A stretch of DNA of 25,863 bases. Source: Monoraphidium neglectum (lineage: Eukaryota; Chlorophyta; Chlorophyceae; Sphaeropleales; Selenastraceae). The position numbers and the translations under genes are program-made. Location of the stretch: the NCBI RefSeq assembly GCF_000611645.1, contig NW_014013465.1, positions 1 to 25,863 of the forward strand, given 5' to 3'. This document shows, piece after piece, positions 1 to 9,813 of this stretch. Every line of letters starts with the position of its first letter. Position 1 is the first letter of the stretch. Under the pieces are notes generated by a model, which saw only the letters and a list, made by a program, of their open reading frames with translations, was not told where the DNA came from and did no database searches.

Positions 1-363
1 GTCGTGGGGGGGGGGGTGAGTGTGTAAACAAGCTGGCTTGGCAGCAATGACTCGGTGTTTCAAGGTGTGCCAGCAGCCCATGTGCAATACAAGCACAAAA
101 AACTGGGGAGAGGTATCAGTGGACGCGACAACGCACCAGCCCCGTGCCCGGTGCGGCACCTGGGCTTTGGGATCTGCTGGATCGGCCCCGCCCCGCACCC
201 CCCCTCCTTCGCGCTCGTTCTGCAAAGCCAGCTGGCCACACTCCCTTCAATTGCTTCTGCCCTGGTAAAGGCTGCCCGGCTCTCACGGGCACGATACGCC
301 TACTTCCTGGAGCAAACCCGGCCCAAACCGTGCCGTCTACAGAATAGGCCCCGGCCGCCTGCG

Positions 364-741
364 CTAACCCAAATTCACACGCACCTCCCGGCGGAAGGCA
401 GCCTTGCCCTCGGGGCCGGGCTGCACCCGTATCTTGTGCACGCGGCCGCCGGCGTTGACCGCCATGACCGGCGTGGCCGGCGCCAGCCCAGGGTCGGGCG
501 CGAGCTGCTCTCGCCAGTCGCCGTAGCCGGCGCCGCAGAAGCGGCACTCGACCTCCTCCGGGCGCCCCGCCTGCTGCAGCTGCCACCGCGCGAGGCAGCG
601 CGGGTGCGCGGCGCGCGGGCAGGCGCAGGGGTGCGCGGGGATGCCTTCGGAGCTGAGGCAGATCCAGCAGGGCGGCGCGGTGCCGCCGTCTGATGACGTC
701 AGACCTGGCAGCGGATGGGCGGGCATTGGCGACGCGCGCAT
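364..741 (-). CDS. RING-CH (RINGv) zinc-finger protein, probably partial
   Basis: The reading frame from the ATG at 741 encodes a C4HC3 zinc finger: Cys25-x2-Cys28-x10-Cys39-x-Cys41-x4-His46-x2-Cys49-x16-Cys66-x2-Cys69. This spacing is that of RING-CH/RINGv domains, which in characterised MARCH-type proteins recruit E2 enzymes for ubiquitin transfer. Most MARCH proteins have membrane helices after the finger; none is visible here. Instead a basic segment follows (VHKIRVQPGPEG, residues 101-112) that could begin a PB1-like or other beta-rich domain. The frame reaches TAG at 364 (125 residues), but a good donor (GAG|GTGCGTG) sits at 384/383 in phase 0, so the last six codons are probably intron and the gene probably continues towards position 1. 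I could not choose the next acceptor with confidence. The ATG at 741 has a good context (GCC before it); upstream in-frame sequence is open but lacks a convincing start. An E3 ligase role is inferred from family only. Confidence 0.65.
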   Translation of the reverse strand: MRASPMPAHPLPGLTSSDGGTAPPCWICLSSEGIPAHPCACPRAAHPRCLARWQLQQAGRPEEVECRFCGAGYGDWREQLAPDPGLAPATPVMAVNAGGRVHKIRVQPGPEGKAAFRREVRVNLG

Positions 742-951
742 GGCGACCTGCGATGCGGCCGCCGGTGGAAGTTTTAGGGCTTTCAAGGGCACAGGTGGGT
801 GCGGCGAGATGCATATGGCTCCATGCGGCGCATGGGAGGGCGGGCGGCGCCAGCATATCCTGCGCGGTGACCCGCCGAGAGCTCGCTCGACACTGCTATG
901 ACGCGATGAATGTGAGGGGTGTGCGTTGCGTGTGCGCCCTCCTATTGTCAT

Positions 952-3350
952 GATATATGGGACACGTCACGATTCGCTTAGGCGCGGGTGAGAGAGCGCC
1001 GATGACGCGTGAACGCACCGTGACAGAAAGCTGTCATGGCCATGCGCGCGGCGTGCGGGTTTATCACGACCCAGTCGCACCTGGGGAGTTTCAAATTTCA
1101 GTCGTGCTTAATCTCACCGGCCGGCTTCTTGGGGGCCAGGGGGCACTGTAAGATCTGAATTCAGCCCAAGGCTTAGGACGCGTGAATATCAGAACGTTAT
1201 ATTGCAGCCCGGAAGCATTGAAAATCAACTGTGGCAGAAGACACGCCCCGCTGCCCTACTCATAGGCTTTTGGCCTTTCCGTAACGGGTGCCCCCATGTG
1301 CCTGCAGCGGCCAGGCTGCCCGGCACTGAGAAGTTGCGGGACTTGGCCCATGCTGCAGGACATCAGCAGGGGTTAAGCCTGACTGTAGCTCCAAAAAGTT
1401 GTAGCTTGCGGCACCCTGCGCGTCATGCTGCCGCGCGCTCTTCCCTGGCCACGTCACTCGGTCACCGCGTTACATTGGCCGAGACGCCATGGATGACGTT
1501 CCTGCCTGACGCGCAGCCGCAGCGAAACGACGTGCGAAATCACCCAAATGAAAGGCGTTGGAAGCTTTAGGCGCACAAAGACGCTGAAGCTCGAGCACGA
1601 CCTCCCTGTGCAGATCCCTGCGACCTGTTTGAGCAGCTGCGAGGTGCCTTGGGCGACGCAGCCGTGGCCGCAATCTTCACGCCGGCAGGGCTGCTGTTGC
1701 TGTTCACCAAGGTTTAAACAACGCAATCATCTGATTTTTGGATATCGTTTGGCTTTCGCAACTACGGTGGCACGCAGGAAAGGACAGGTGGCCCTTCAGT
1801 GTATGACTCACGCATCCCGCTCCCCAAACATCGCCCTGCTCCTCACTGTGGGGCTGGCACACCGAGTCCAACAGGTGAACTCGCGCGTGTTGCAGGCGGC
1901 GACGCCAACAGAGGTGGACCACAAGTGAATGGCTCTTGCTTGTACGGCTGGATAGAGTCTGGCGAGCTCAAGGCGGCAGTTGCTTGTGTCGCGCATCCCA
2001 AACGCTTGGTTCCGGCCACGGACTGCTTTAGTCATGAGTCATCGGTTTTACACCAGGGTTGGGCGGGCAGGGGGTCCCGCAGGGCTGTAACCCCTGCACG
2101 TGCTGCTGCAGTAAATGATGCATGCGTGGCAGCGCAGGGCGTGGATTCCTCACGAAAAAACAACTGTATGGCTCTCACCCAAGAGGTCTTGGAATGGCGC
2201 TGCCAAATGCAGCTCAGCCACACAAACAAGGCTGAGCTGAGCCCAAGTGATTTGGTGTCGGTTTTAAGACAAGGAATATGTGAGGAATATGATGGTGCAT
2301 CGCCGCTTTTGCTGCTCGTGCACCCCTTCCAGAGTTGGCAAGTGGTGTGTTGATGGAGCGCTCTGGATTTTGGACGCCCATCATTCCACACAGCGCGCAG
2401 CCCATTGATTTGCAGGGTAGAGGCACAATCCCCAGTGCGACAGCACTCTAAAAGGATTTGCACGCACGTACAAACATAATGCTGATGTTGCTAGGTTGCT
2501 GCGCGCTCGCGTGGTGGGCTGTTGCTGCAGCACGATCGGGGGCGGCGGCGCTACATTGCGACAGAGAGACGACCACAAAGTACACTGGCAGGTAAAGCAG
2601 GCGCCGAAGCAGCAGCACGTGGACAGCGTTGCCAGCTCACAGGTACAGTACACCTGGGCGTGGATACTGGCCAGCAGGTACATACAAAGTCCCCCCCAAA
2701 AAAAGTCGCGCTGCTGTTGCTGCAAACGCTGCAGGCGTGCCTCTCTTCAACCCGCAAGACAGCTGGTGCCACGCAAGTCTGGCGGCGAGCAGGCCCCCTT
2801 ACTTGGTGCCCCGCCGGCGACTTTTCTGCCGCTGCTGCTTTTCGCAGGGCCATGTGCTGCTGTGCCTGAGCGGCCGCAGCCGCGCCCTGGCCGTTGCTGT
2901 CCTCCCTCGCCACAGAGTCGACAGTACCGGTCGCCATTTGCAAAGCTGCAAAGCTGCATCAATGTTCGCAGCAGCGGAGGGATCCATCGATGCTGCTTGC
3001 ATGATGGCCGCATGTCATGATCGGCACGGACCGAGGTTATGTGGGGCCGTACCTCAGACTGGGCATTGCGGCTGCGACCGGTTTCTATGCTGCTTTCCTG
3101 TGCTCCTCAAGGCCCCACAGGTGGCTATAGGTGCCAATGATAGTGGGTAAAGCCGATTTCCTGCAAAAAGAATCAATTTGTTCCGCATGATTGTGGCATT
3201 TGCGGTTCGACGCTGAAAGTGCCTCCGCGTAAGTGGTGCGGTCGTCAACAGCGCGAGCGTGCCTCGTGCTGTCGCGCCGCTGTGCTGTGCGTGGACGATG
3301 AGTTTCAAAAAGGAAGCCAACTGGGCTCAACAAACGTAACACCGGCTATA
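952..3350. other. 2.4 kb with no recognisable gene
   Basis: No frame on either strand shows a recognisable domain, and no chain of exons with compatible phases could be built. Open stretches exist (for example around 2550-3150 on both strands), but they are Ala/Gln/Cys-rich, as expected from GCN-rich DNA. The segment should hold the 5' region of the RING-CH gene on its left and the 3' UTR of the GNAT gene on its right. No terminal repeats or transposase were seen. A small multi-exon gene or a noncoding RNA cannot be excluded by eye. Confidence 0.5.
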
Positions 3351-3895
3351 TCAATCCACTCCTAGCCGCTTGTGAAGGATCTTGCGCCGCGGCCGACCCA
3401 GCGCACGCGCCTGCGCTTCGCCCTCCTCCGCCTCCACCTCGTACCCCATGCGTCCATACAGTGCCACAGCCGCCGCGTTGTCGGCTACCACATGCACGTA
3501 CAGGTGACGCACGCCCGCCTGCGCCGCGTGCGCCTCAGCTGCCGACATGAGGGCGGCGGCGACGCCGCGGCGGCGCGCGGCAGCCGCGACGCAGACGTTT
3601 GACAGGTAGGCGCGTTCAGCAGCCACGGCTCCGCCCTGCAGGCAGTGCCGGTTCGCGGGAACGGGCAGATTCAGAGGGAAGCCTTCATGCATTCAAGACC
3701 GATGCAAACCCCTGCTTCTGCATGATGCCCCCGCGACCCTGTCCGAGCAGGCGCCTCCCATCACAAGGCCCCCTGCTGCTAGCCCGCTTCACAACCTTTG
3801 GAAGCTGCCCAACAAGCTCCTCCGCAGGCAGGACTGTTCCGATGTTCAAGTCTAGGCTGCCCACTACAAGGCTCGCGCCGCCTCTGCTGCCACTG

Positions 3896-3968
<73 letters not shown>

Positions 3969-5158
3969 TGCTGATTCCGCTGCTGTCACCGCGGCTGCCG
4001 CCGCCACTGCCACCGCCGCCGCCGCCGCTGCTGCTGCTGCTGGTGTCTGCTGGAAGCTTTGTCGACAAGTCCATGTCCTTGCACACCTGGGCGACATGGC
4101 AAATGTTGCGTTTGTCAGGTATGCAGATGGACGCAGGTTTGGACGACACGTCCCTGTCCACAATGTACCTCTGCAGCCGTTCTAAAAAGGTTGGGGGTGT
4201 GAACATTGCATTTTGGCGTGTGCTGGCTTGCGCAAGTCCCACCTGCTGTGCAATTGTGTCATTTGAATCGTCTGGGATGGTGGCCACAATGCAGGTGACT
4301 CGCACATGTTTGTATGCCTCGTCGGTGCCTGTACGATTGTGGGAGCTGGGGCAGTGACTGTTCTATAGGCCGAATCCCACCCCCACTACGATCCCAACAT
4401 CGACCCACACAAGGTGCGCTCCCACCCCCACCCGGCAGTGATCCTTGTTGTGCATGCCGCACCGCTCTTCTCACTGACAGAGACTCTAGTCGTGGCATCC
4501 TTTGAGCGCGCGGGTGTGGAGACGAGCACAATTCCAGCCCATCACGCCCCCCACCTGCAACCTTGGATGTGATTGTCTCCCACTCTGCATCCCCCTTCAT
4601 CCGTCGGTGCGCCTGTCGGGGCAAGCGGTGGCAGCTTGCTCTGCGCAGGCAACCCCAGCAAGCAACGAGGCTTGTGCGGGCCGAACTGGTGGATCCATAG
4701 GGCAGACCCATCGGCTGAGCTGATAATTCCCCCTTTCAAACTGTTGCGCACCCGTGCCGCGAACTCGCTGCGGTCGGGCGGAAAGGTGAAAAAGCTGTAC
4801 GCCCTTAGGTAACCTGCCGCCCTGAACTCGGCCGGGCTCGAGGCGACACCGACCCACAGGGACGGCAAAGCGGCCTAGTGGATATGTTGCGGCAGGTGGT
4901 AAGGTGCAGGATTGGAGCCCGTCGGCGTTGACAGGGTGTGCGCGCATTCAGCGCGCTCTGTTGAGCCGGGCGCCAGGCAGTGGGCGCGCCCGAGTGTCTC
5001 ACCTGAGCAGCCACATTCAATTGTGCCACGACGCATCGATGCACCAAGCGCCGCCTCCCAGCGCAACTTACAACACGTGTTGCGTTGAACGGAGTTGCAA
5101 CAGGCCGGTGAGGCCTGCGCAATTGCAGGGAATTCATCCAAGCTGGCGTATTTTGCAT
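3351..5158 (-). CDS. GCN5-related N-acetyltransferase (GNAT), organelle-targeted, six exons
   Basis: Exons (minus strand): 5158-5003, 4874-4752, 4612-4555, 4328-4243, 4086-3796, 3635-3351. All junctions are GT-AG, phases agree, and the product is 332 residues. Exon 1 encodes 52 residues with no Asp or Glu and many Arg, Ser and Thr, a typical plastid or mitochondrial transit peptide. Residues 53-141 carry the first part of the GNAT fold (SPAEFRAAGYLRAYSF; then EWETITSK, then VTCIVAT). Exon 5 ends with a strand region, VVGSLDLNIGTVLPAEE. The last exon has the acetyl-CoA signature AYLSNVCVAAAARRRGVA (motif A, RRxGxA type, residues about 257-264) and the NAAAVALYGRMGYE strand-helix typical of the C-terminus. 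GNATs transfer acetyl from acetyl-CoA to amines; plant plastid GNATs of this form acetylate protein N-termini or lysines, and the substrate here is unknown. Oddity: 24 consecutive Ser (residues 183-206) preceded by a Gly/Ser stretch sit inside the domain. The acceptor of exon 5 (4087) is the least certain boundary. Divergent from the CaMKII-hub gene. Confidence 0.85.
3901..3963. repeat. (GCT)21 trinucleotide microsatellite
   Basis: Twenty-one uninterrupted GCT units on the plus strand, flanked by near-repeat GCT/ACT/GTT triplets. Read on the minus strand these are AGC codons giving most of a 24-residue Ser run in the GNAT protein. The repeat is in frame, so length changes would not shift the reading frame. 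Confidence 0.95.
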
Positions 5159-5420
5159 ACGGTATTCCAAGGAGAATAATGTGGTGATCAATCAATGTGG
5201 CATCGTGCAATTTGATCGTGCCCGATCCGATACAATAAACACCCGCCGTCGTGATCTGGTCAGTGTTGCGCTGTATGTTCAGACCTGCGTGCGCATCCTC
5301 ACATCATTGTGCTACAAAGAACCGTTTCAGCACCCGTGGCCTGCTTGCAGCGAAGTTGACAGCAGGGCAGTGCGCTCTGACCAGGGACGGCCGCGCTCGT
5401 CGACACCCCGCAAAAGCAGG

Positions 5421-5453
<33 letters not shown>

Positions 5454-5469
5454 CATCGGCCGCCTAGCC
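5159..5469. promoter_or_regulatory. Divergent intergenic/promoter region between GNAT and CaMKII-hub genes
   Basis: About 310 bases separate the two inferred start codons, which point away from each other, so promoters and 5' UTRs of both genes should lie here. I see no clear TATA box at a convincing distance. The segment includes a (CAG)9 tract at 5421-5447 shortly before the hub start codon. An ATG at 5275 is in frame with the hub gene, so part of this stretch may be coding. Confidence 0.5.
5421..5447. repeat. (CAG)9 microsatellite
   Basis: Nine consecutive CAG units lie 22 bases before the preferred start codon of the CaMKII-hub gene. If translation instead begins at 5275, the tract is read as AGC and gives a run of Ser. 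Confidence 0.9.
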
Positions 5470-6646
5470 ATGTCGACTGGTTCGCAGGAGCTGACGCGCC
5501 ACCTGCTGGAGCTGCAGCAGCAGCAGTTGGACGCCATTGGCTGCGGCGACTACGACGCCTATGCGACGATGTGCCACCCCAGCCTGACCTGCTTTGAGCC
5601 GGAGGCCAAGGGGAACCTTGTGGAGGGCATGGTGGGTGCATATACAGGCCGTGTTGGGGGTGATGTTTTCGTAGCTCGTGGGCCACGTATGAAGCCTCCC
5701 ACCCCAGGCACAGGTTGAAATGGATGGGGTTGCTTGGCATGAGGTGCTCACAAGCGCTGCAATGGTCCACCCATGTATTGCCCAAAATCACCCACAGGAC
5801 TTCCACGCCACCTACTTCAAGCACAAGGCGACCGGCAGCAGCCAGACGCTGCGCAACACTATCTCCAGCCCCAAGGCACGACACGCAACGCATGATTGCA
5901 GCTGGCCAGGCTACTACTGCGGTTCACCAGGCCGCACGCCACCCTGCTGCAAGGGAGCACTTGCGCCATCGCCAAGTCCATAATTCTTGCGACAGATGTG
6001 CAATTAAAGGTTCTCGCATGGGCCCCTGGCCAGCGGCGTGCCCCTTGACCCCTGCCCCCTCTCGTGCCGCCGCGACACAGGTGCAGCTGCTCGGCGGCGA
6101 GGACAGCGCAGTGGCTGCTGTCGTCAGCTACGTGCGGCTGGTTCAGGTGCTTGATGCCAGTGGCAAGCACGCCACAACCGCGACGCAGGTGCGCAGGCGG
6201 GCCGATGCGGGACCCTGCTTGGGGTGGCCTGTTTGATGGGTGGGATGGTAGTTCCTGGGTCCTGCCTTGGGTGGGCCGCGTGCGTCCAGCGGTGTGCCCT
6301 ACCACGCGTGTGTCATGCATGCATTGGTGCAGCACGGTGTGTTTGAATCCTCTCGCCCGGTATGCCGTGGCTGGGCGGGAGCGCAGGAGACGCGCGTCTG
6401 GGAGCGCGTCAAGGAGCCGTGGAGCGGCCAGCCCTGGGGCGAGTGGGTCAACGTTCACCGTGAGTGGCAGGAGGGTCTGGAAGAAAGACGGCAGGGGGTA
6501 GTCAGCTTGCAGATTGCTGCTTGTGTGCGCCGGCACAAAACGGACGCCTCTTGACAGGCGCCATCTCGCCTCTCGCAACACCTGAGCTGACCCTGCGCTG
6601 CCGTGTCATCCTTCTGCTCGCAGTGCACCGCAGCCCCGCAGCCTAA
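5470..6646 (+). CDS. Stand-alone CaMKII association (hub) domain protein, five exons
   Basis: Exons 5470-5631, 5798-5875, 6081-6188, 6387-6459, 6624-6646 give 147 residues. The protein matches the association domain of Ca2+/calmodulin-dependent kinase II from end to end: a first helix (LTRHLLELQQQQLDAIGCGD), then YATMCHPSLTCFEPEAKGN with LVEGM, then DFHATYF across the first junction, a central strand SYVRLVQVLDASGK, then ETRVWER and the ending VNVHLHRS. In animal CaMKII this NTF2-like fold assembles kinases into rings. Algae, including Chlamydomonas, are known to encode kinase-free hubs of this kind; no kinase domain is present here. Intron 2 (5876-6080) has a GC-AG boundary (AAG|GCACGA), while the other three are GT-AG; all phases fit. 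The ATG at 5470 agrees with family length and has a good context (GCC before ATG). The frame is open upstream to an ATG at 5275 that would add 65 residues (see findings). A TGTAA signal follows the stop by about 50 bases. Confidence 0.9.
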
Positions 6647-6693
6647 CCTGCATCTGCTACAAGATGAGCCTTTGGTGTGAGAGGCTAGGATAT

Positions 6694-6698
6694 TGTAA
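6694..6698 (+). terminator. TGTAA polyadenylation signal of the CaMKII-hub gene
   Basis: TGTAA, the usual chlorophyte polyadenylation signal, lies 48 bases after the hub stop codon, a normal 3' UTR distance. Confidence 0.65.
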
Positions 6699-7126
6699 TG
6701 TGGACATGATCGCATGTGAGGAAGGCGGCCAGGGTGGGGGCAGCCTGAACATTGAACAAGTATGAAGGAGCCGTGACCATGCGGACCAACGAATTATGAT
6801 AAAGGAGTTTGCTTGTGATGAAAAAGAGCCAGGCAAAGGGGGGGGGGGAAGATTGCACGAGGCCTGATTGAGGAGATGCTTGGGTGAAGCAAAGCAGGCA
6901 CTGCATGCACGCGTTTTCGCGCCATCCAGCAGGATGCAGCCACTTCTGCTTTTCATCACTGACCAGCAAAACCGCGCCGTCACCTTCCGGCCAGTGAAAG
7001 TGTTATGCAGGTGAGGTTGCAGCACCACTTATGCGACCAGTAAAGTACTCACAACCCGAGCTGACAGCGCGATCGGCCACTGTCAGATCATCCCCAACTT
7101 GAAGTTCGAAAGTGCGTCCCGATACT
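6699..7126. other. Intergenic region before the D-amino-acid oxidase gene
   Basis: This 430-base gap between two plus-strand genes should hold the oxidase promoter and 5' UTR. It includes a run of G at 6839-6848. I see no gene or clear regulatory motif. Confidence 0.5.
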
Positions 7127-9813
7127 ATGCTACTTTCCGGGACAGCAAAGGGATCGTGCATACCCTCCGCATATCCGCGCTACTGTCCCCCTCGCCTCTC
7201 TGTGCATCGACTTCAATCGCCCTGTGCGCCCCGGCGGTTCAGCCGCTTTGCGGCACGTCGACAGCAGCGGACCGTCGCGGCAGCCGCGGGGCACATTTGC
7301 GTTGTGGGCGGCGGCGTTGTGGGCTTGACGACGGCGCTGAGGCTGCTGCAGGAGATCCCGGGCTGCTGCGTGCAGGTCTACGCGGAGGCCTGGGGCACCG
7401 ACCTCGTCAGCGCTGGTGCTGCAGGGTGAGTTCCTGGGGCCGCCGGGTTGATGCTGACTGCATCGGCATACCACGCCCGTCTGCAGCTACGTACGATTAC
7501 ATGCTGACTTTCCTGTATCCGCGCCCCTCAGGTTTTGGGAGCCCTACAAGCTGAGCGAGACGCCGGACGAGAGTGTCTACAGGTGTCCGAGCATGGACTG
7601 AAGCGCGTAGCAGAGCAAGAAGCTGTGATGATGGGACAGTGCCTCCCGGCACTCGCCCAGCCGTCTGGCCCCTGGCACCCCTCGTTCTCCCCACCTCCAC
7701 GCGTGTAGCACTTTCGTATGTGTACTGTGTGGCTCGCAGGCATTACTAACAATGCGCTGATGCCGACAACGCCACACGCGCCAACGGCACCAACACACGC
7801 ATTCCCATGCACGCACACACACCCCAGGTGGGGCAAGGACACCTTTGACCACATTCAGGGCCTGGTCCACTCCAGCGCAGCCGCCACCGCCGGCGTCAGC
7901 ACCGTGCACGCCACGAGCCTGTTCCGCGGCCCAGAGCCCACCCCTTTCTGGGCCGACATCACCGGCGGCTTCTGCCGGCTTAAGCCAGAGGAGCTGAGGC
8001 TGTATTCGGGCAGCCCCGACTGGGCAGACCCCTTTGTCACTGAGGCAGGCGGCGCGGCGGCAGCTGGGGCGCCGCAGGCGTGGGTGGACGGTTATGCGTT
8101 CAACAGCCTCTTGTGTGAGGGCAGGTGCGCATGCAGGGGGGCCAGCGGCCATCTTGAGATGGCAAAACCCATGCGGCTCTATCAAGGGCCGCAGATGCAT
8201 GTTTGAGCCTGTGGCTGAGGCTTTGCTTGGCAATTGGTGATGCAAATTCATGGTTGATCTAGCAGGTGCCACATTGCGCCATCCTAATCCCCCTCGGCAC
8301 CCCCACTGCTCCTGTCACTCTGCCCTTGGGCTGCCCCTGGCTCTCCCCCCCCCCCCCAGGCTGTACATGCGGTGGCTGGTAGAGCGCATCAAGGAAGCTG
8401 GCGGGCAGCTGGACCAGCGGGGCCTGAACGGCCTGGGTGACCTGGCTGAGGAGGGGTACGACGCGTTGGTGGTGTGCTGCGGCCTGGGGGCCAAGCAGCT
8501 GCTGGGGGACGACGACTGCTACCCCATCAGGGGGCAGGTGGGCGGAGGGTGCTCGGACAGGGTGTGCGACGGGCAGGAGTGCGGAGGCTGTGGCGGGTGT
8601 GCTCACAAATTGCATGTGCGTGCGTGCGTGTGTGTGTGTGTGTGTGTGTGTGTATGTTTGTGCGCGTGTGCGCCTGCGCACGCTCACATGCTTAGATGTG
8701 TGCGCATGCTTGTACCTGTGTGTGCCATGCAGATTGGAGGAATGAAACTGCTGCGTTTGTTTAGTATGCATGCAGGTACAACGCAAGAGCGACATTGTGG
8801 CTGCCGGGGTTGGGTGACACTCAGTACTGGCGCCCCCTTGCTGCCGCGAAAACCCCGTCCTCACATACCCAGATCGCACGCGTGCGGGCGCCTTGGGTGC
8901 GCGAGTGCGTGTTTGGCCACTGGGGGGACGAGGTGACCTACATCATCCCCAACAGGGAGTGGGTGGTGATTGGCGGCACTGGCCAGGTCGGGGACTGGCG
9001 CACCTCGACAGACCTGGGGGATGCGGAGGCCATCATGCAGCGGGCACGCCAGGTGAGGGCGCCATCCCGCGGCGGGCTCACCCGGCAGGGGATCCTGGTC
9101 GGGCGCAGCCGGGTGCGGGTGCGGCCCGCGCGCCCGGCGGGCGCTCACGGCGAGCGGGGGAGGGGGGGCGCCAATTGGTGGCTGCATGGGAGTCGATGGC
9201 ACTCACCCTTCCCGATGAGCCTGGCGGCCTGACGTTGTGCGACTTGCTACACGCCGCACGCGCACGCGGCTTGGATTGCAACGCACAGCTGCTGCCCAGC
9301 CTGGAGGGCGCAGAGCTGCTGGATCATTGGGTGGGGCTGCGGCCGGGCAGGTGGGCGATTGGGGGGTTTGAAGGGCGGGCAGGGTGAGAGGCTGGGGAAG
9401 GGCTTCAGTGGAAGCCGGCCAGCAGGTGAATGCTGCACTCCCTGGTTGCAGCTGCAAGAAACCGCGGACACACAGTATTAAATTTGGTGCTCATTGACAA
9501 GCAACACAATGCAACATTTGCACCCACTTGCGCGGTGACAAACACGCACACGCACCACAATTGCAGGACGCAGCTGCGCCTGGAGCTGGAGTGGACCAAG
9601 CTCGAGCCCGGCGGCGCGACCGCCAGCAGCGACGGCGAAGGCGCCAACGGCGACGGCGTCAACGACGACGGCGCTGACGGCGGCGGCGGCAGCGCCAAGC
9701 GTGGCGCGACGCCTGTTGTTTACAACTATGGCCACGGCGGGGCGGGCCTCACGCTCGCCTGGGGAACGGCCGGCGACGCGGTTCAACTGGTGAAGCAGGC
9801 GTTGGGGGCATGA
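7127..9813 (+). CDS. D-amino-acid oxidase (FAD-dependent), seven exons
   Basis: Exons 7127-7425, 7532-7582, 7828-8124, 8360-8537, 8873-9052, 9289-9350, 9567-9813 join in phase (all GT-AG) to 437 residues. D-amino-acid oxidase (EC 1.4.3.3) deaminates D-amino acids to 2-oxo acids, ammonia and hydrogen peroxide. Visible family marks: the FAD-binding loop HICVVGGGVVGL (G61xG63xxG66); GFWEPYK after the first junction; CRLKPEELRLYS; YMRWLVERIKEAGG; the strand DALVVCCGLGA; TYIIPNREWVVIGG with the substrate-side Tyr (residue 298, matching pig Tyr228); GLRPGR with Arg353 (matching pig Arg283); and the C-terminal signature VVYNYGHGGAGLTLAWGTAG (residues 401-420). The first about 55 residues are Arg/Ser/Pro-rich with no Asp or Glu, a transit peptide by appearance. 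The C-terminus (QALGA) is not a peroxisomal PTS1. A Gly/Asp-rich insert (about residues 371-397) precedes the signature. D-aspartate oxidase is the closest alternative, but no feature separates the two firmly. Confidence 0.92.
8629..8652. repeat. (TG)12 dinucleotide repeat in intron 4 of the oxidase gene
   Basis: Twelve TG units, preceded by TGCG units and followed by further TG/CG-rich sequence, lie wholly inside the 8538-8872 intron. Confidence 0.9.

Noticed and set aside
2551..2943. Minus-strand open frame with Cys and Ala/Gln-rich parts
   Set aside because: No zinc-finger spacing or domain is recognisable, the composition follows GCN-rich DNA, and no consistent neighbouring exons were found.
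3599..4357. Long plus-strand open frame with a poly-Leu run
   Set aside because: It is the antisense of the GNAT poly-Ser exon; the Leu run comes only from the GCT microsatellite, and family-conserved exons lie on the minus strand.
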